Positions 37,012-47,024 of a stretch of 64,000 bases of DNA are shown here, piece after piece (the stretch's first letter is position 1; every line of letters begins with the position of its first letter). Origin of the DNA: Micromonospora luteifusca (lineage in GTDB: Bacteria; Actinomycetota; Actinomycetes; Mycobacteriales; Micromonosporaceae). Position numbers and translations under genes: made by a program. The notes beneath the pieces were generated by a model that worked only from the letters and a program-made list of their open reading frames with translations, had not been told where the DNA came from and ran no database searches. The stretch covers positions 4,330,001-4,394,000 of the forward strand of contig NZ_JAFBBP010000001.1 of the NCBI RefSeq assembly GCF_016907275.1. The letters are read 5' to 3'.

Positions 37012-38226
37012 ATGGTGACGGCGTCAGTGCCGGAGCAGGCCCGACTCGGCGAGGTTTCTCTGCCGAACGTGCTGATGTTGGGAACGGCCGAGTGGGATTC
37101 GCCGATCGCGACCAACCAGCACTACGTGGCGCGGGAGCTCTCCAGGAGCGCGAACATCACATTCGTCGAATCGTTGGGTCTGCGCCGGCCCAAGCTGCGC
37201 CGGGACGACGTCGTCCGGATGGCCAGCCGGGTCAAGCGGGCCATCGGCGAGCAGACGGAGACACCAGCCCACCGGCCGCGCCCGGTCAACGCGCAGATCG
37301 TGTCGCCCCTCGTGCTGCCGGTGCATCGCGCTCCGACGCTACCGCTGAACCGGGCGCTGCTCAGGCGCGCCACCAGCGCTTGGCTCCGCAGCCCCCACCC
37401 GCGTGTGCTGTGGACGTTCACCCCGGTCACGTACGGGTTGGAAGCGTCGGCGGACGTCGTCATCTACCACTGCGTGGATCTCCTGGCGACCTTCCCGGGC
37501 GTGGACGGTGTCGCCGTGGGCCGCGGCGAGAAGACGCTGTCGTCGGCTACCTCGGTTGCCATCGCCACCAGTCAGGCGGTGCACGAGCACCTCGTCGCAG
37601 CCGGGTTCCCCCGGGTCGAGCTGTTGCAGAACGTGGCGGACGTGTCGGTCTTCACCGCGGCCAGTCGCCCTGCGGCCGAGCGTCGCCCCGCCGTTCTCTT
37701 CTCCGGCAACCTCACCGTCCACAAGCTGGACATGCCGATCCTCGAAGCGGTCGCTACCGCAGTGCGTGGTCGTGGCGAGCTGCTGCTGGCGGGTCCACTA
37801 GCAGCCGGTGGCGGCAGCTTCGACGCGGAACTGCGGCGCCTTGAGGAACTCGGGGCACGGCATCTCGGTGTCCTCACGCCCGCGCAGCTCGCCGAGGTGG
37901 CGGGTACCTGCGCGGTGGGGCTCATCCCGTACTCGATCAATGACTACACCCGGGGTGTCAGCCCGCTGAAGTGTTTCGAGTACCTGTCCTCGGGTCTGTC
38001 CGTGGTGAGCACCGGGCTTCCGTCGGTGACGGAGCTGGCGCGCACCAATCCGCATGTGACGATGGCCACCGGGGACGACTTCGCCCAGCGCGTGGTGGAG
38101 CTGCTCGAACCGGTCTCCGACGACGTGGTGACCGATCGGATGACGAGCGCTGCGGAGAATGGCTGGGAGGGCCGCGGCGCGGTGCTGCGGGAGCTCCTGC
38201 AAGCCGAACTGACCAGCGAACGTTAG
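37012..38226 (+). CDS. Glycosyltransferase (GT-B fold)
   Basis: 404 residues from ATG 37012, with GGAG 8 bases upstream. Resembles teichuronate/EPS-locus transferases (TuaH-like): VLMLGTAEWDSPIATNQHYVA at the start, VIYHCVDLLATFPG, a core VLFSGNLTVHKLDMPILEAV and LIPYSINDYTRGVSPLKCFEYLSSG cut across the donor site, where the second Glu of E-x7-E is not obvious. Likely cytoplasmic, adding one sugar to the lipid-linked unit. Confidence 0.8.
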   Translation: MVTASVPEQARLGEVSLPNVLMLGTAEWDSPIATNQHYVARELSRSANITFVESLGLRRPKLRRDDVVRMASRVKRAIGEQTETPAHRPRPVNAQIVSPLVLPVHRAPTLPLNRALLRRATSAWLRSPHPRVLWTFTPVTYGLEASADVVIYHCVDLLATFPGVDGVAVGRGEKTLSSATSVAIATSQAVHEHLVAAGFPRVELLQNVADVSVFTAASRPAAERRPAVLFSGNLTVHKLDMPILEAVATAVRGRGELLLAGPLAAGGGSFDAELRRLEELGARHLGVLTPAQLAEVAGTCAVGLIPYSINDYTRGVSPLKCFEYLSSGLSVVSTGLPSVTELARTNPHVTMATGDDFAQRVVELLEPVSDDVVTDRMTSAAENGWEGRGAVLRELLQAELTSER

Positions 38227-38291
38227 CGGGCGATGGGCAATGATCACCGACCGCTGCGCGGTCGAACACGGGGGAATCAGGTGGTGCCGGT

Positions 38292-39446
38292 ATGAGCCGG
38301 GTACTTGTCGTCAGCGTCGAGCCGCCCTGGCCGGCGCAACACGGAGGGCGGATACGGACCGCCCGGGTCGCCGAGGCGCTGAGCAAGCAGGTCGAGGTGC
38401 TGGTCACGTTCCCCGACCACGGCAACCGGCAGGCGGATCCGCCCGTCGAGACCCGTCCGCTGCCCTGGTCACCGCCATCGGCGGTGCGCACCCGAGCTTC
38501 CGGTCGCCCCCACCTGGGTGGGCACTACATGGTGCCCATCGCCGAATCCCTGGACGCGCTCTGCGCTGACTTTCGGCCCGACGCGGTGTACTGGTCACAT
38601 TCCTACCTGGCGGCGTGGGCACCCCCGGCGTCCCGCCGGGTGCCGCAGATCGTCGAGTTCGCCAACATCGAGAGCCACCGTCTCCAGACCCTGGTGACCT
38701 CGGCCCAGGGGTGGCAACGGATGGCCCGCCGCGCCGAGGCGACCAAGGCCGGCTTCTGGGAACCCCGGGTCGCGGCCCACGCGGAGGTTTGTGTCGCGCT
38801 CGCACAACCGGACCTGGACGTCCTGAGCAAGTGGGCTCGGCAGGTCATCCTCGCCCCCAACGGCGTCGACATCTGGCCCTACCAGCCGTCACCGTCGGAC
38901 GGGTACGTGCTCGCCCTGGCGTCGTACGACTACGAGCCGAACGTGGTGGCGCTGCGGGCGCTGGTACGGGACGTCTGGCCCCTCGTGCACGCCGAGTCCC
39001 CCGAGACCCGACTGGTGATCGCCGGCCGGCGCAGTGAGGCACTGGCCACGGAGTTCGCCGGCGTCCCCGGGGTCACCGTCCTCGGCACCCTCGACGACGT
39101 GGCGGAGGCGTACGCGGGTTCCGCGGTGACTGTCGCGCCCGCCACCACCGGCGGTGGTTCGCAACTCAAACTGACCGAGTCGATGTCGCGTGGGCGTTCC
39201 GTCGTGATGAGTCCGTTCGCTGCCCAGGGCCTGCCCGACGCGCTGCGAAACGCCGACGCCTACTGGTCGGCGGACCACCCGCATTCCTTCGCGAGGGCGG
39301 TCGTCGACGCCGTACGCGACCTGCCCACGCGACACGCGCGGGAGCTCACCGGATGGCAACGCTGCGAGGCGCTCGGCTGGTCCCAGACGGTCGCCGGAGT
39401 CGTTGACGCCGTCGCGGCCCTCGCCACTCGAAAGGCGGTCCGGTGA
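38292..39446 (+). CDS. GT4 glycosyltransferase
   Basis: 384 residues. Starts VLVVSVEPPWPAQHGGRIRTARVAEAL, with the HGG loop of PslH/TuaC-type enzymes. IVEFANIESHRLQTL, then ILAPNGVDIWPY, YVLALASYDYEPNVVALRAL and the donor site PATTGGGSQLKLTESMSRGRSVV. Its stop overlaps the next GTG as GTGA. Confidence 0.85.
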   Translation: MSRVLVVSVEPPWPAQHGGRIRTARVAEALSKQVEVLVTFPDHGNRQADPPVETRPLPWSPPSAVRTRASGRPHLGGHYMVPIAESLDALCADFRPDAVYWSHSYLAAWAPPASRRVPQIVEFANIESHRLQTLVTSAQGWQRMARRAEATKAGFWEPRVAAHAEVCVALAQPDLDVLSKWARQVILAPNGVDIWPYQPSPSDGYVLALASYDYEPNVVALRALVRDVWPLVHAESPETRLVIAGRRSEALATEFAGVPGVTVLGTLDDVAEAYAGSAVTVAPATTGGGSQLKLTESMSRGRSVVMSPFAAQGLPDALRNADAYWSADHPHSFARAVVDAVRDLPTRHARELTGWQRCEALGWSQTVAGVVDAVAALATRKAVR

Positions 39447-40525
39447 TCCGGCGGGTCCATCTCATCGAGTCCGGCGGTCGGGGTGGAGTCTTCAACCACA
39501 CCGTCGAGGTGGCCGCCGGCCTGGTCGCACTCGGTGTGGACGTGGTCGTCCACACCGCCGACGACTGCGACGCCGCTCCCGCCACGGTCCGTCTCTGCCG
39601 GTGCGTCAGCTGGCACCGCGCGTCCTCCAGCCGGGTGGTCCGGCAGGCTCGGACGTCGGCGCGTTACGTCGTCCGGACCCTGCCCCACCTCCACCGCGCG
39701 ATCGACCCGCAGGACGTCGTCCACATCCAGGGCATGTTCGCGCTGACCCCGGAGTTGGTGTCGGTGGCCCGGCGTCGCGCCGCGACCGTCGTCACCAGCC
39801 CACACAACACCTTCGTCCGGTCGAACGCGCCAGGGGGCGGACGCGCTCTGCGCAGCGCGACCGAGGGCTCTGATCGGGTCCTCGTCTACTCCGACGCCGA
39901 TCGGCGGCTGCTGCTCGACCGGGGGGTGCCGAACGTCGCGCAGGTTCCCCTGGTGCAGTGGACGCCGCGCGCCGATCCGGAACGGGTCCGTACCTGGCGG
40001 GCTGAACTCATCCCGGATGGTGGGCGGCTCGCCCTGCTGCCTGGTCAGGTCCGTTCCGACAAGAACCCTGAGCTGTTCGTCCAGGCGATGGCCGGCCTGC
40101 CCGGCTGGCGAGGTGCGGTGGTCGGCGAGGACCTGGGACCGGGCACACAGGTCGACTCACTGGTCGCGCAGACCGGAGCGGCGGTGGTGACCGACTACCG
40201 CTACCTGGACGTCGAAGATTTCACCGCGCTGGTCGCCGCCGCCGACGTCGTCGTCGCGCCCTACCAGATCGCCAGCCAGTCCGGTGTCCTCGCGGTGGCA
40301 GCCCGGTTGGGTGTGCCGACCGCGGTCGCGCCGTGCGGCGGGCTGGGCGAGCTGGCCACCGCCGTCGCGCGTGACACCAGCGTCGAGGCCGTTCGGGACG
40401 CCATCGTCGCCGCGTACGACACCGGGGCGCAGCCGCTCGACACGGCCGATGCCGCCGGCCGATACCTCCACGAATACAACGTCGCTCAGGAGAGCCGGAC
40501 CGATGGCCGGACCCGTGTCGGTTGA
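39443..40525 (+). CDS. GT4 glycosyltransferase
   Basis: 360 residues from GTG 39443, coupled to the gene before it. N-terminal IESGGRGGVFNHTVEVAAGL; VHIQGMFALTPE and TVVTSPHNTFVRS typical of GT4; LLPGQVRSDKNPELFVQAMAG starts the donor domain and APYQIASQSGVLAVAARLGVP is the terminal binding block. Part of the same run of locus transferases; sugar specificity unknown. Confidence 0.83.
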   Translation: MIRRVHLIESGGRGGVFNHTVEVAAGLVALGVDVVVHTADDCDAAPATVRLCRCVSWHRASSSRVVRQARTSARYVVRTLPHLHRAIDPQDVVHIQGMFALTPELVSVARRRAATVVTSPHNTFVRSNAPGGGRALRSATEGSDRVLVYSDADRRLLLDRGVPNVAQVPLVQWTPRADPERVRTWRAELIPDGGRLALLPGQVRSDKNPELFVQAMAGLPGWRGAVVGEDLGPGTQVDSLVAQTGAAVVTDYRYLDVEDFTALVAAADVVVAPYQIASQSGVLAVAARLGVPTAVAPCGGLGELATAVARDTSVEAVRDAIVAAYDTGAQPLDTADAAGRYLHEYNVAQESRTDGRTRVG

Positions 40526-40547
40526 GAAGAGGACGAGCTTGTCCACG

Positions 40548-41612
40548 ATGACCGTCACGGTGGTCTCCGTCTCCGACACCGCCGGCGGGGCCGAGGCGCA
40601 CACCGTTGCGCTCGGCCACGGTATGCGTGAGCGCGGCCACGACGTCGTGCTGTACGGCCAGTGCCCAGGGTGGGAGGAGCGCGGCCTCGTCCGGCGGGAG
40701 ATCGGGCTCGGCCCGAAGTGGTCCCGCAAGACGATGGCCGCGGGCATTCTGCGGGTTCCCCTGGAACGGCACCGGACGCAGGTCGTCGCCGACGCCTCCA
40801 TCTACTATCTGCAGTTCAAACGGGAACAGATCGCCCTGACCGCGCCGCTGTCCCGTCGGGCGCCGGTGGTCTGGACCGAGCACGGGCGCTGGATGGGCGG
40901 GCCGGCCGGACGTCTGCTCCTCGCGGGCTACGCGCGCGCCGCCGAGCACGTCTCCCGCGTCGTCTGCGTCGGTACGGCCGTAGCCCGCGACCTCGAACCG
41001 GTGGTCGGCCGGGACAAGCTTGTCGTGGTGCCGAACTCGATCGACACCCAACGCTTCGCGGCTCCGTCGGCCGAGATGCGGGCGACGCTGCGCGAGCGGC
41101 TGCTGCCACGCCACTTCCAGGACCGTCGGGTCGCCATCCTCGCCTCGCGCCTGCACGGTGCCAAGCGCCACGACCGGGCGATCGCGGCGGCGCTGGCCAG
41201 CGGGAGCGCGCTGGTCGTCGTGGGCGAAGGGCCGGACCGCGAGCGGCTCAAGCGGCTCGGCGCGGGCAGCGCGGACGTGCACTTCACAGGTCACCGCGAC
41301 GACGTGCCGGACCTCCTCGCGGCGAGCGACCTCTACCTCTACTGCGGGGCGGAGACCGACGGTACGCCGACCTGCGTGCTGGAGGCCGCCGCCGCCGGCC
41401 TGCCCATCGTGGCGTTCGACGGGGACCCCGGCACCGAACTCGTACCCAGCTGTGGTGGGCTGGTCATCGGTGACCCGTCGGAGCTGACTCCCGACCGGGC
41501 GGCAGGGCTCCTGGAACTGCGAGGGAGCGGCCTGTCGTACGTCGAGCAGCGGCACGGCAGGGAAGCCTGGTTGGACGCGTACGAACAAATTTTCGGGGAG
41601 TGTCTTCGGTGA
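40548..41612 (+). CDS. GT4 glycosyltransferase
   Basis: 354 residues from ATG 40548. TTG 40539 and ATG 40503 are in-frame alternatives; the fold begins VTVVSVSDTAGGAEAHTVALG, which fits 40548. Donor half: VVPNSIDTQRF, AILASRLHGAKRHDRAI, VVGEGPDRERLKRLG and ETDGTPTCVLEAAAAGLPIVA. Its stop overlaps the flippase GTG as GTGA, so the two are coupled. Confidence 0.85.
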   Translation: MTVTVVSVSDTAGGAEAHTVALGHGMRERGHDVVLYGQCPGWEERGLVRREIGLGPKWSRKTMAAGILRVPLERHRTQVVADASIYYLQFKREQIALTAPLSRRAPVVWTEHGRWMGGPAGRLLLAGYARAAEHVSRVVCVGTAVARDLEPVVGRDKLVVVPNSIDTQRFAAPSAEMRATLRERLLPRHFQDRRVAILASRLHGAKRHDRAIAAALASGSALVVVGEGPDRERLKRLGAGSADVHFTGHRDDVPDLLAASDLYLYCGAETDGTPTCVLEAAAAGLPIVAFDGDPGTELVPSCGGLVIGDPSELTPDRAAGLLELRGSGLSYVEQRHGREAWLDAYEQIFGECLR

Positions 41613-43132
41613 CCGCGACCGACAGAACGACAACTGGGCCGGGTGACCGGGATGCTGCGGCAGTCGGCACCCTTCCGGCGGACGCCGGGACGATCGACGA
41701 GCCGGGCGGTCCGACCGACGGCACCCGGTCGGCGCGGGGCCTGAGCACGGCCACGGCGATCTCCCTCGGCCTCCGGCTGCTGGGCATGGTGGTGGGCATG
41801 GCGACCACCTCCGTGCTGGCGCGCTACCTCAACCCCGAGGGGTATGGGGTCTTCGCCCTGGCGCTCACCCTTGGCACGGCGGCGGCACAGGTAGCCGACA
41901 TGGGCACCACGATCACCGTGAGTTCCCGGATCGCCCGGGAGAAGGAATCGGCCGGCCGCATCCTGAGCACCGGTCTGGTCATCCGCACGTCGGTGGCGCT
42001 CGCCGCGACGGTGGCCCTGCTGATCTGCGCCGCACAGGGGCTGTTCGGCGGGTCGAGTGCGGTCGTCAGCGTTGTCGCCATCGCGACGCCGCTGTCCGCG
42101 GCGTCCATCCTCACGGCCGGGGCGATGGCACGGTTCCGGCCCGAGGTCTCGGCCATCCTCGCGCTCGTGCAGGGGGTCCTCTGGCTGGTCGCCGTGGTCG
42201 TCATCGCGGGTACCGGCGGCGACGTCGTTCTGCTCGCCTGGTTCTTCGTCGCCGTCGTCGTGTTGCAGACCGGCGTCGGCGTGGCGATCAATCGGCGGCT
42301 CGTACCACTCGGCCGGCCCTCGTGGGCGGAAGCGGGCCGGATCTTCGCGCTGAGTTGGCCGCTGGCGATCAGCGCGCTGGCCGTCATGGCCTACTACCGC
42401 CTCGGGTCGGTGATCCTGTTCCACCTCCAGGGAGCCGCCGAGGTCGGCTACTACTCGGCTGCGTACAAGTTCCTGGACGTCGCCCAGCTCGGCCCAGCCA
42501 TGTTGGTGGCTCCGCTGCTGCCCATCGTCGCCAACAGCATGTCGATGGATCCGCACCGCCGGACGCTGATCTTCAGCTTGGCGACCCGAACCGGGGCCGT
42601 GATCGGCGTGGGTACCTCGGTCATGCTGATCGCGCTCGCCCCCGCTCTCGTCGCCTATCTGTACGGCGACGAGTTCGGTCCGGCGGTCGCGCCGCTGGTC
42701 CTGCTGGCGGTGGCCTTCATCGGCGTCACTCTGGGCTATGTCGGCACGACGATCTGCTCCGCGCTGGGCCTCGTACGGCCGATCGCGGTGTTGACCGTGT
42801 CGGTGGCGGTCATCAACATCGCCGCCATGTTCTGGGCTTGCGCCCGATGGGGAGCCACGGGTGCGGCAGCGGTCGCCGCCGGGACGGAACTGATCATCGG
42901 TGTCGCCACCTGCCTTCTCGCCGCTCGGGCGATGGCGTCACGGCTGCCGGTGCGCGAGATGGCGAGTGTCTTCGTCGTCGGGGCGGTCACGATCCTCGTG
43001 CTGTGGCTGGTCCGGCTGCCCTGGCCGGTCGAGGCGGTGTTGGCCGGTGCCATGTTCGGCGGAGCGGTGCTGGTGGCCCGTGCGCTCACCCCCGCCGATC
43101 TCAAGCGGGTGTTGTCCCGCAAGGCCCTCTGA
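41609..43132 (+). CDS. Wzx-type polysaccharide flippase
   Basis: 507 residues from GTG 41609. After a disordered start (about 45 residues rich in Asp, Thr and Gly) come about 14 membrane helices of the MOP/Polysacc_synt family: SLGLRLLGMVVGMATTSVLA, RYLNPEGYGVFALALTLGTA, then YYRLGSVILFHLQGAAEVGY and GYYSAAYKFLDV. It would move the undecaprenyl-linked repeat unit across the membrane. Last gene of the first plus-strand run. Confidence 0.85.
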   Translation: MTATDRTTTGPGDRDAAAVGTLPADAGTIDEPGGPTDGTRSARGLSTATAISLGLRLLGMVVGMATTSVLARYLNPEGYGVFALALTLGTAAAQVADMGTTITVSSRIAREKESAGRILSTGLVIRTSVALAATVALLICAAQGLFGGSSAVVSVVAIATPLSAASILTAGAMARFRPEVSAILALVQGVLWLVAVVVIAGTGGDVVLLAWFFVAVVVLQTGVGVAINRRLVPLGRPSWAEAGRIFALSWPLAISALAVMAYYRLGSVILFHLQGAAEVGYYSAAYKFLDVAQLGPAMLVAPLLPIVANSMSMDPHRRTLIFSLATRTGAVIGVGTSVMLIALAPALVAYLYGDEFGPAVAPLVLLAVAFIGVTLGYVGTTICSALGLVRPIAVLTVSVAVINIAAMFWACARWGATGAAAVAAGTELIIGVATCLLAARAMASRLPVREMASVFVVGAVTILVLWLVRLPWPVEAVLAGAMFGGAVLVARALTPADLKRVLSRKAL

Positions 43133-43153
43133 GGTGCGGCCGGCGTCACCTGC

Positions 43154-44854
43154 TCAGTAGGTGGCGCCGGTCCCGATGTTCTGCCAGGTCAGTCGGGAGC
43201 ACACCACCGGCCCTGTGCCGCACGACAGTCGACCGTTGGTGTTCGTGGCGGTGCTGCCCTCCGCGCGTACGAGCTGGCTGACGTCGACGGCCAGATCCTG
43301 TGCGTACGAGGTCACCGAACCGCCCGGGGAGACGGCCACTCCTGGCGAGCCGTGGGCGGTCCGCAGCGTGTCGCCCCGGACGACTGCCGCGCCCGAACTG
43401 TGGACCTTCAACACCCCGCCGGCGGTGTCTTCGATGGTTACCTCCGACAACCGTAGGTCGGTGTGGGTGTTCAGGTTGGCGAGCCAGGCCTTCCCGGTCG
43501 TCCGTACGTTGGTCAGGGCCAGCTGCGGCAGGGTGTGGCTCGCCGAAGTGGCGGCGACGAGGCCGCCACCGCGCCCGGCGACGCCCGTCTCCGACACACT
43601 CGCCTGACGTACGGCGGCATCCTCGGCCCAGGGCGGCAGCTCCAGGAGGTAGCTGTCGCCGGGAGCAGAGGCGGTGACCCTCCGCATGGCGAGGTCGTCA
43701 ACCGTTCCGGCGACCCGCACAACGGGTGCGCCGGCGGCCGCCGCCGTGACCGTCAGGCGGTTCACCCGCAGCCGTTGCACCCGTGCGGTGCGGTCGATAC
43801 CGACGACCGGCCCGGTGCCGAGTTGCGCCACCTCGACGCCGTCGACGACGAGCTCTGCGACGGTCGCGGTGGTCTGCGATGCGACCCGCAGCAGCGCCCC
43901 GTCCGCTTCCGGGTCGGCGAAGGTCAGCTCCCGAACCTGGACGCGGCCGACGTTCGAGCCGTTGACGTAGATGACATGCCGACCGGGAACCGTGGCGGCG
44001 GTGATCTGCTCCACGGTCACTTCGTCGATCTGGCCGCCCGTGGTGCGCCACTCGGCCGTGTCGTCGCCGATCCAGACGACGTTGTTGCGGGCGCGGCCGG
44101 CGACACCACGGACGGTGGTGCGCAACGCGGCGGTCTCTGGCGATCCGCCGAGAACCTTGACCAACGCCGCGGCGGAGGTCACGTCGATGTCCTCTATGTG
44201 GGTGTCGACGACCGGCCCCGAGACGTCGTCGTACGACTGCCAGTCGCGGGGGGTGATGGCGACCGTGTCGTCGCCGGTGGTCCCTCGCAGCGTGGTGATC
44301 CTGGTCCGCGCGGCCGGCCCCTGGATGTGCACGCCGTCGGAGTGTACGTCGAAGGTGATCCTGGTGACGGTGGCGTCTGTGACGTCACCGAGGGAGATCG
44401 CGTACTTGTCACCGGAGGTGGTGACCGCCAGCCCTTCGATGACCAGGTTGTCGAGCCTCCGGAACCGCAGCGTGTGCAGATCGGGGCCGACGCCACTGGC
44501 CGGGTCGGCGCGAATCCAGGTGCCGCCGGTCACTCGGATGTCCCGGTCCCGGCCGCCGCCCGCGACTGCCATGTTGGTGAGCAGGTTGCAGCCGCTGCCG
44601 GGCACCAGGGTGACGGTGCTGTCGGACATGACGAGAGTGGTGCCGCTGTGCAGCACGAGCGGGGCACTGACCTGGTAGCGGGCACCCTTGGGGGCGTGGA
44701 TGAGACCACCTGCGCCGACACGGAGTGCGGTGTTGAGCGCCGAGGTGTCGTCGCCCCCGGATGGCGTGGGTAGCACAGCACGTCTCGGCTGCGGTGCGTC
44801 GCTGGCCAAGGCCAGGCAGCCGGCGATGGCAAGGAGGCTGCGACGGGTGATCAT
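43154..44854 (-). CDS. Secreted right-handed beta-helix protein (GH28/lyase-like)
   Basis: 566 residues. N-terminal lipoprotein- or Sec-type signal (MITRRSLLAIAGCLALASDA, with a possible lipobox cysteine at 13). Then GDDTSALNTALRVGAGGLIH, the start typical of beta-helix polysaccharide enzymes, and repeated short strands such as DNLVIEGLAVTTSGDKYAIS, VTRITFDVHSDGVHIQG and TTGDDTVAITPR, as in GH28 polygalacturonases and phage depolymerases. A clear catalytic set could not be fixed. It is the only minus-strand gene within the locus, facing the flippase. It may cut or release the locus polysaccharide. Confidence 0.7.
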   Translation of the reverse strand: MITRRSLLAIAGCLALASDAPQPRRAVLPTPSGGDDTSALNTALRVGAGGLIHAPKGARYQVSAPLVLHSGTTLVMSDSTVTLVPGSGCNLLTNMAVAGGGRDRDIRVTGGTWIRADPASGVGPDLHTLRFRRLDNLVIEGLAVTTSGDKYAISLGDVTDATVTRITFDVHSDGVHIQGPAARTRITTLRGTTGDDTVAITPRDWQSYDDVSGPVVDTHIEDIDVTSAAALVKVLGGSPETAALRTTVRGVAGRARNNVVWIGDDTAEWRTTGGQIDEVTVEQITAATVPGRHVIYVNGSNVGRVQVRELTFADPEADGALLRVASQTTATVAELVVDGVEVAQLGTGPVVGIDRTARVQRLRVNRLTVTAAAAGAPVVRVAGTVDDLAMRRVTASAPGDSYLLELPPWAEDAAVRQASVSETGVAGRGGGLVAATSASHTLPQLALTNVRTTGKAWLANLNTHTDLRLSEVTIEDTAGGVLKVHSSGAAVVRGDTLRTAHGSPGVAVSPGGSVTSYAQDLAVDVSQLVRAEGSTATNTNGRLSCGTGPVVCSRLTWQNIGTGATY

Positions 44855-45022
44855 GTGCGGCTCCGTGGGTGAGCGGCGAACACGTCAGGACGCCGGGCGG
44901 TGCACGCGGTACGAGACGCGTACGCGCAGCCGTCGGCATCCTACTGAAAACACCCGGCCGGCGGTGCGTCGGGAGAAACTTCCCCTGGCGTCGGCAGACG
45001 TGTTGCCTGATACTGTTTGCCG

Positions 45023-45045
45023 CGACGGCCGGAGGCCGTCGTTTT
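45023..45045 (+). terminator. Hairpin with T-run in the Wzy leader
   Basis: CGACGGCC (45023-45030), GGA loop, GGCCGTCG (45034-45041), then TTTT. A true intrinsic-terminator shape, rare in this GC-rich window. It lies upstream of the Wzy start on the same strand, in a divergent promoter region, so it may act as an attenuator. Confidence 0.5.
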
Positions 45046-45082
45046 CCCCTATGACAATGCGCGCAACCGCTGCGATCTCAGG

Positions 45083-46894
45083 ATGGCCACGCTGGGCCGT
45101 CCGGTGACTGCCACGGCAACCGGTTCGGCGTTGTACTCAACGGTTTTCATGGCGAAGGCGGCGATGGGTTCCAGAGGGACGGCGGCTGAACCGGGCATCG
45201 GAGCCGCCGATATCAGTTCGCCCCGCCAACCCGTCGACCGACTCGACATCACGGCCGGACCCGAGGGTGTCGCCGATCGATCGAGCGCTTCCGATTGGCT
45301 GCTGCGGGCCGTCGGTCCACTGAGCGCCACCGTCCGTCGGCCACTCGGTTGGGCTTCTTTCGTCGCTGCGGCCATGTCTGCCGCATACATTCTCTGGACT
45401 GTGCCGTCGGCCATCGGGGTCTTCTTCGCGGCGACGCTTCCATTGCTTGTTCTCCGCCTCCCGCTGGTGGGCGTCGTCCTCGTTGTGGTGCTCGCTCAGG
45501 AGATCGGGCCCAACGGACGATTCGGGATGCTGACGACGTTCGGCTACCAACTGTTTCTCGGGTCAGGAAAGATTCCGGCCGTCCTGCCGCTCGCGATAAC
45601 GGCGGCGCTCGCGGCCGCCGCCCAGTGGTGGCCGCCGAAGAATGTCCGCCTCCGGTCGACTGGAGGAGTGCTGCTCGGCCTGGCCGTCGCACTCGTGGCC
45701 CTGGCCGCGGTCAGCGGACTTATTCACGGTCAGTCGGTCTTCTCGGCCGTCAACCAGAACGCCCGGCCCTTCGTCCTGCTCGTCCTTGGCCTCGTCCTCG
45801 GGCTGAGCCTGCGGGTGTTGCGGGACGACTGGAGGCGCTTCGCGGTGACGATCGGCGCCGCCCTGGCTGCCCTGTTGATCGGTGCCGCGGTCGCCATCCG
45901 ACTGGGTGAGATCGCCGACGATCGGCTCAGCGACTACTTCGTCTACTACGACTCGGCGCTGCCCGCGATCGCGGTCGCCGCGTTCCTCGGAACGCTCGGC
46001 GATCGTGGATGGCGCTGGGACTGGCGGCACATGTTGGTGGCCGTCGCCGGGCCGCTGCTCATTCTGTTCAGCTTCCGGCGCAGCGTATGGCTCGCAGCCG
46101 TCGCTGTCGGCGTCGTTGTCCTCGTGCTGTCATGGGCACGGTGGAAGCCGGTGCTCCAGCAGTTGACCTTCGCCGGGCTGGTCGTCGCGGTGGTGGTGCT
46201 CGCCGCGCCGGGCCTCGCCGCAGACGTCGGCCTACGCAGTCTGGGCAGCTTCGGCACGGGCAGCGCCGATGACCCTGCCACCGGCGGTGCCTGGGTGGCA
46301 GGCAGCGCGCCAAGCAGCCCGGCCACGGTAATCAAGCCGAGTCCGCCCAAAACGTCGCCGAGCCCCGCGCAGCCCGCGGCTCCGAAACCGTCGACCGCCG
46401 CGCCCCGCCCAGCCCCGAAGCCCCCCGCCGAACCGGACAGCGCCGGGCTCCAGGCGGCCTCGACGGACGGACACATCAGCGATCTGCAGGTCGGGTGGGA
46501 TCACGTCCGGGCGAACCTGTGGACCGGGGTGGGGCCGTCGTCCCCACAGCTCTCTGGTCTCACCGCCAGCGCATCCACCCGGGTGTACGTGCACAACGAG
46601 TTGCTACAGGACTGGTTGCGTTACGGCCCAGTGGCACCGGTGCTCGTCTTTGTCTTCCTGTCGGTCGCCGGTCTCGCGGCTCTGGGGCGTCTCCGTGATC
46701 CGAGCAGCGACGTCGTCGTCCGGGGCGCGGGGGTGTTCTGCCTGATCGCACCGCTGTGCTTCATGACCGCGCCGTTCTTGTCCGAGACGAGTCGGTGGCC
46801 CGTGCTGATGGGAATCGCCGCCGGGATCGTCGGTCAGGCTGCCGGCAAGCGACGTGTAGACAACGTCCGCTCCACTTCGGGCGGAGAGCAGTGA
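45083..46894 (+). CDS. Wzy-like O-antigen/exopolysaccharide polymerase
   Basis: 603 residues from ATG 45083; ATG 45149 and 45164 are in-frame alternatives and the first about 75 residues look disordered. About ten membrane helices follow. The large outside loop near the C-terminus (about 410-510) holds a Pro/Ala/Lys/Ser-rich insert (SPPKTSPSPAQPAAPKPS) before the conserved O-antigen ligase block DHVRANLWTGVGPSSPQLSG and VYVHNELLQDWLRYG. It would join flipped repeat units in the periplasm-like space. A hairpin with T-run lies in its leader. Confidence 0.8.
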   Translation: MATLGRPVTATATGSALYSTVFMAKAAMGSRGTAAEPGIGAADISSPRQPVDRLDITAGPEGVADRSSASDWLLRAVGPLSATVRRPLGWASFVAAAMSAAYILWTVPSAIGVFFAATLPLLVLRLPLVGVVLVVVLAQEIGPNGRFGMLTTFGYQLFLGSGKIPAVLPLAITAALAAAAQWWPPKNVRLRSTGGVLLGLAVALVALAAVSGLIHGQSVFSAVNQNARPFVLLVLGLVLGLSLRVLRDDWRRFAVTIGAALAALLIGAAVAIRLGEIADDRLSDYFVYYDSALPAIAVAAFLGTLGDRGWRWDWRHMLVAVAGPLLILFSFRRSVWLAAVAVGVVVLVLSWARWKPVLQQLTFAGLVVAVVVLAAPGLAADVGLRSLGSFGTGSADDPATGGAWVAGSAPSSPATVIKPSPPKTSPSPAQPAAPKPSTAAPRPAPKPPAEPDSAGLQAASTDGHISDLQVGWDHVRANLWTGVGPSSPQLSGLTASASTRVYVHNELLQDWLRYGPVAPVLVFVFLSVAGLAALGRLRDPSSDVVVRGAGVFCLIAPLCFMTAPFLSETSRWPVLMGIAAGIVGQAAGKRRVDNVRSTSGGEQ

Positions 46895-47024
46895 CCGGCC
46901 GGCAAGGGCGGTTCACGACCCGCACGGCCAGTCCCGGTCGCCGGAACGCCACGTCTGTGACGTAGTGGCCCGAAGCAGGTCCAGCACACAACAGATTTTG
47001 GTCGAGCGGCGTGTGGAGGTCATA

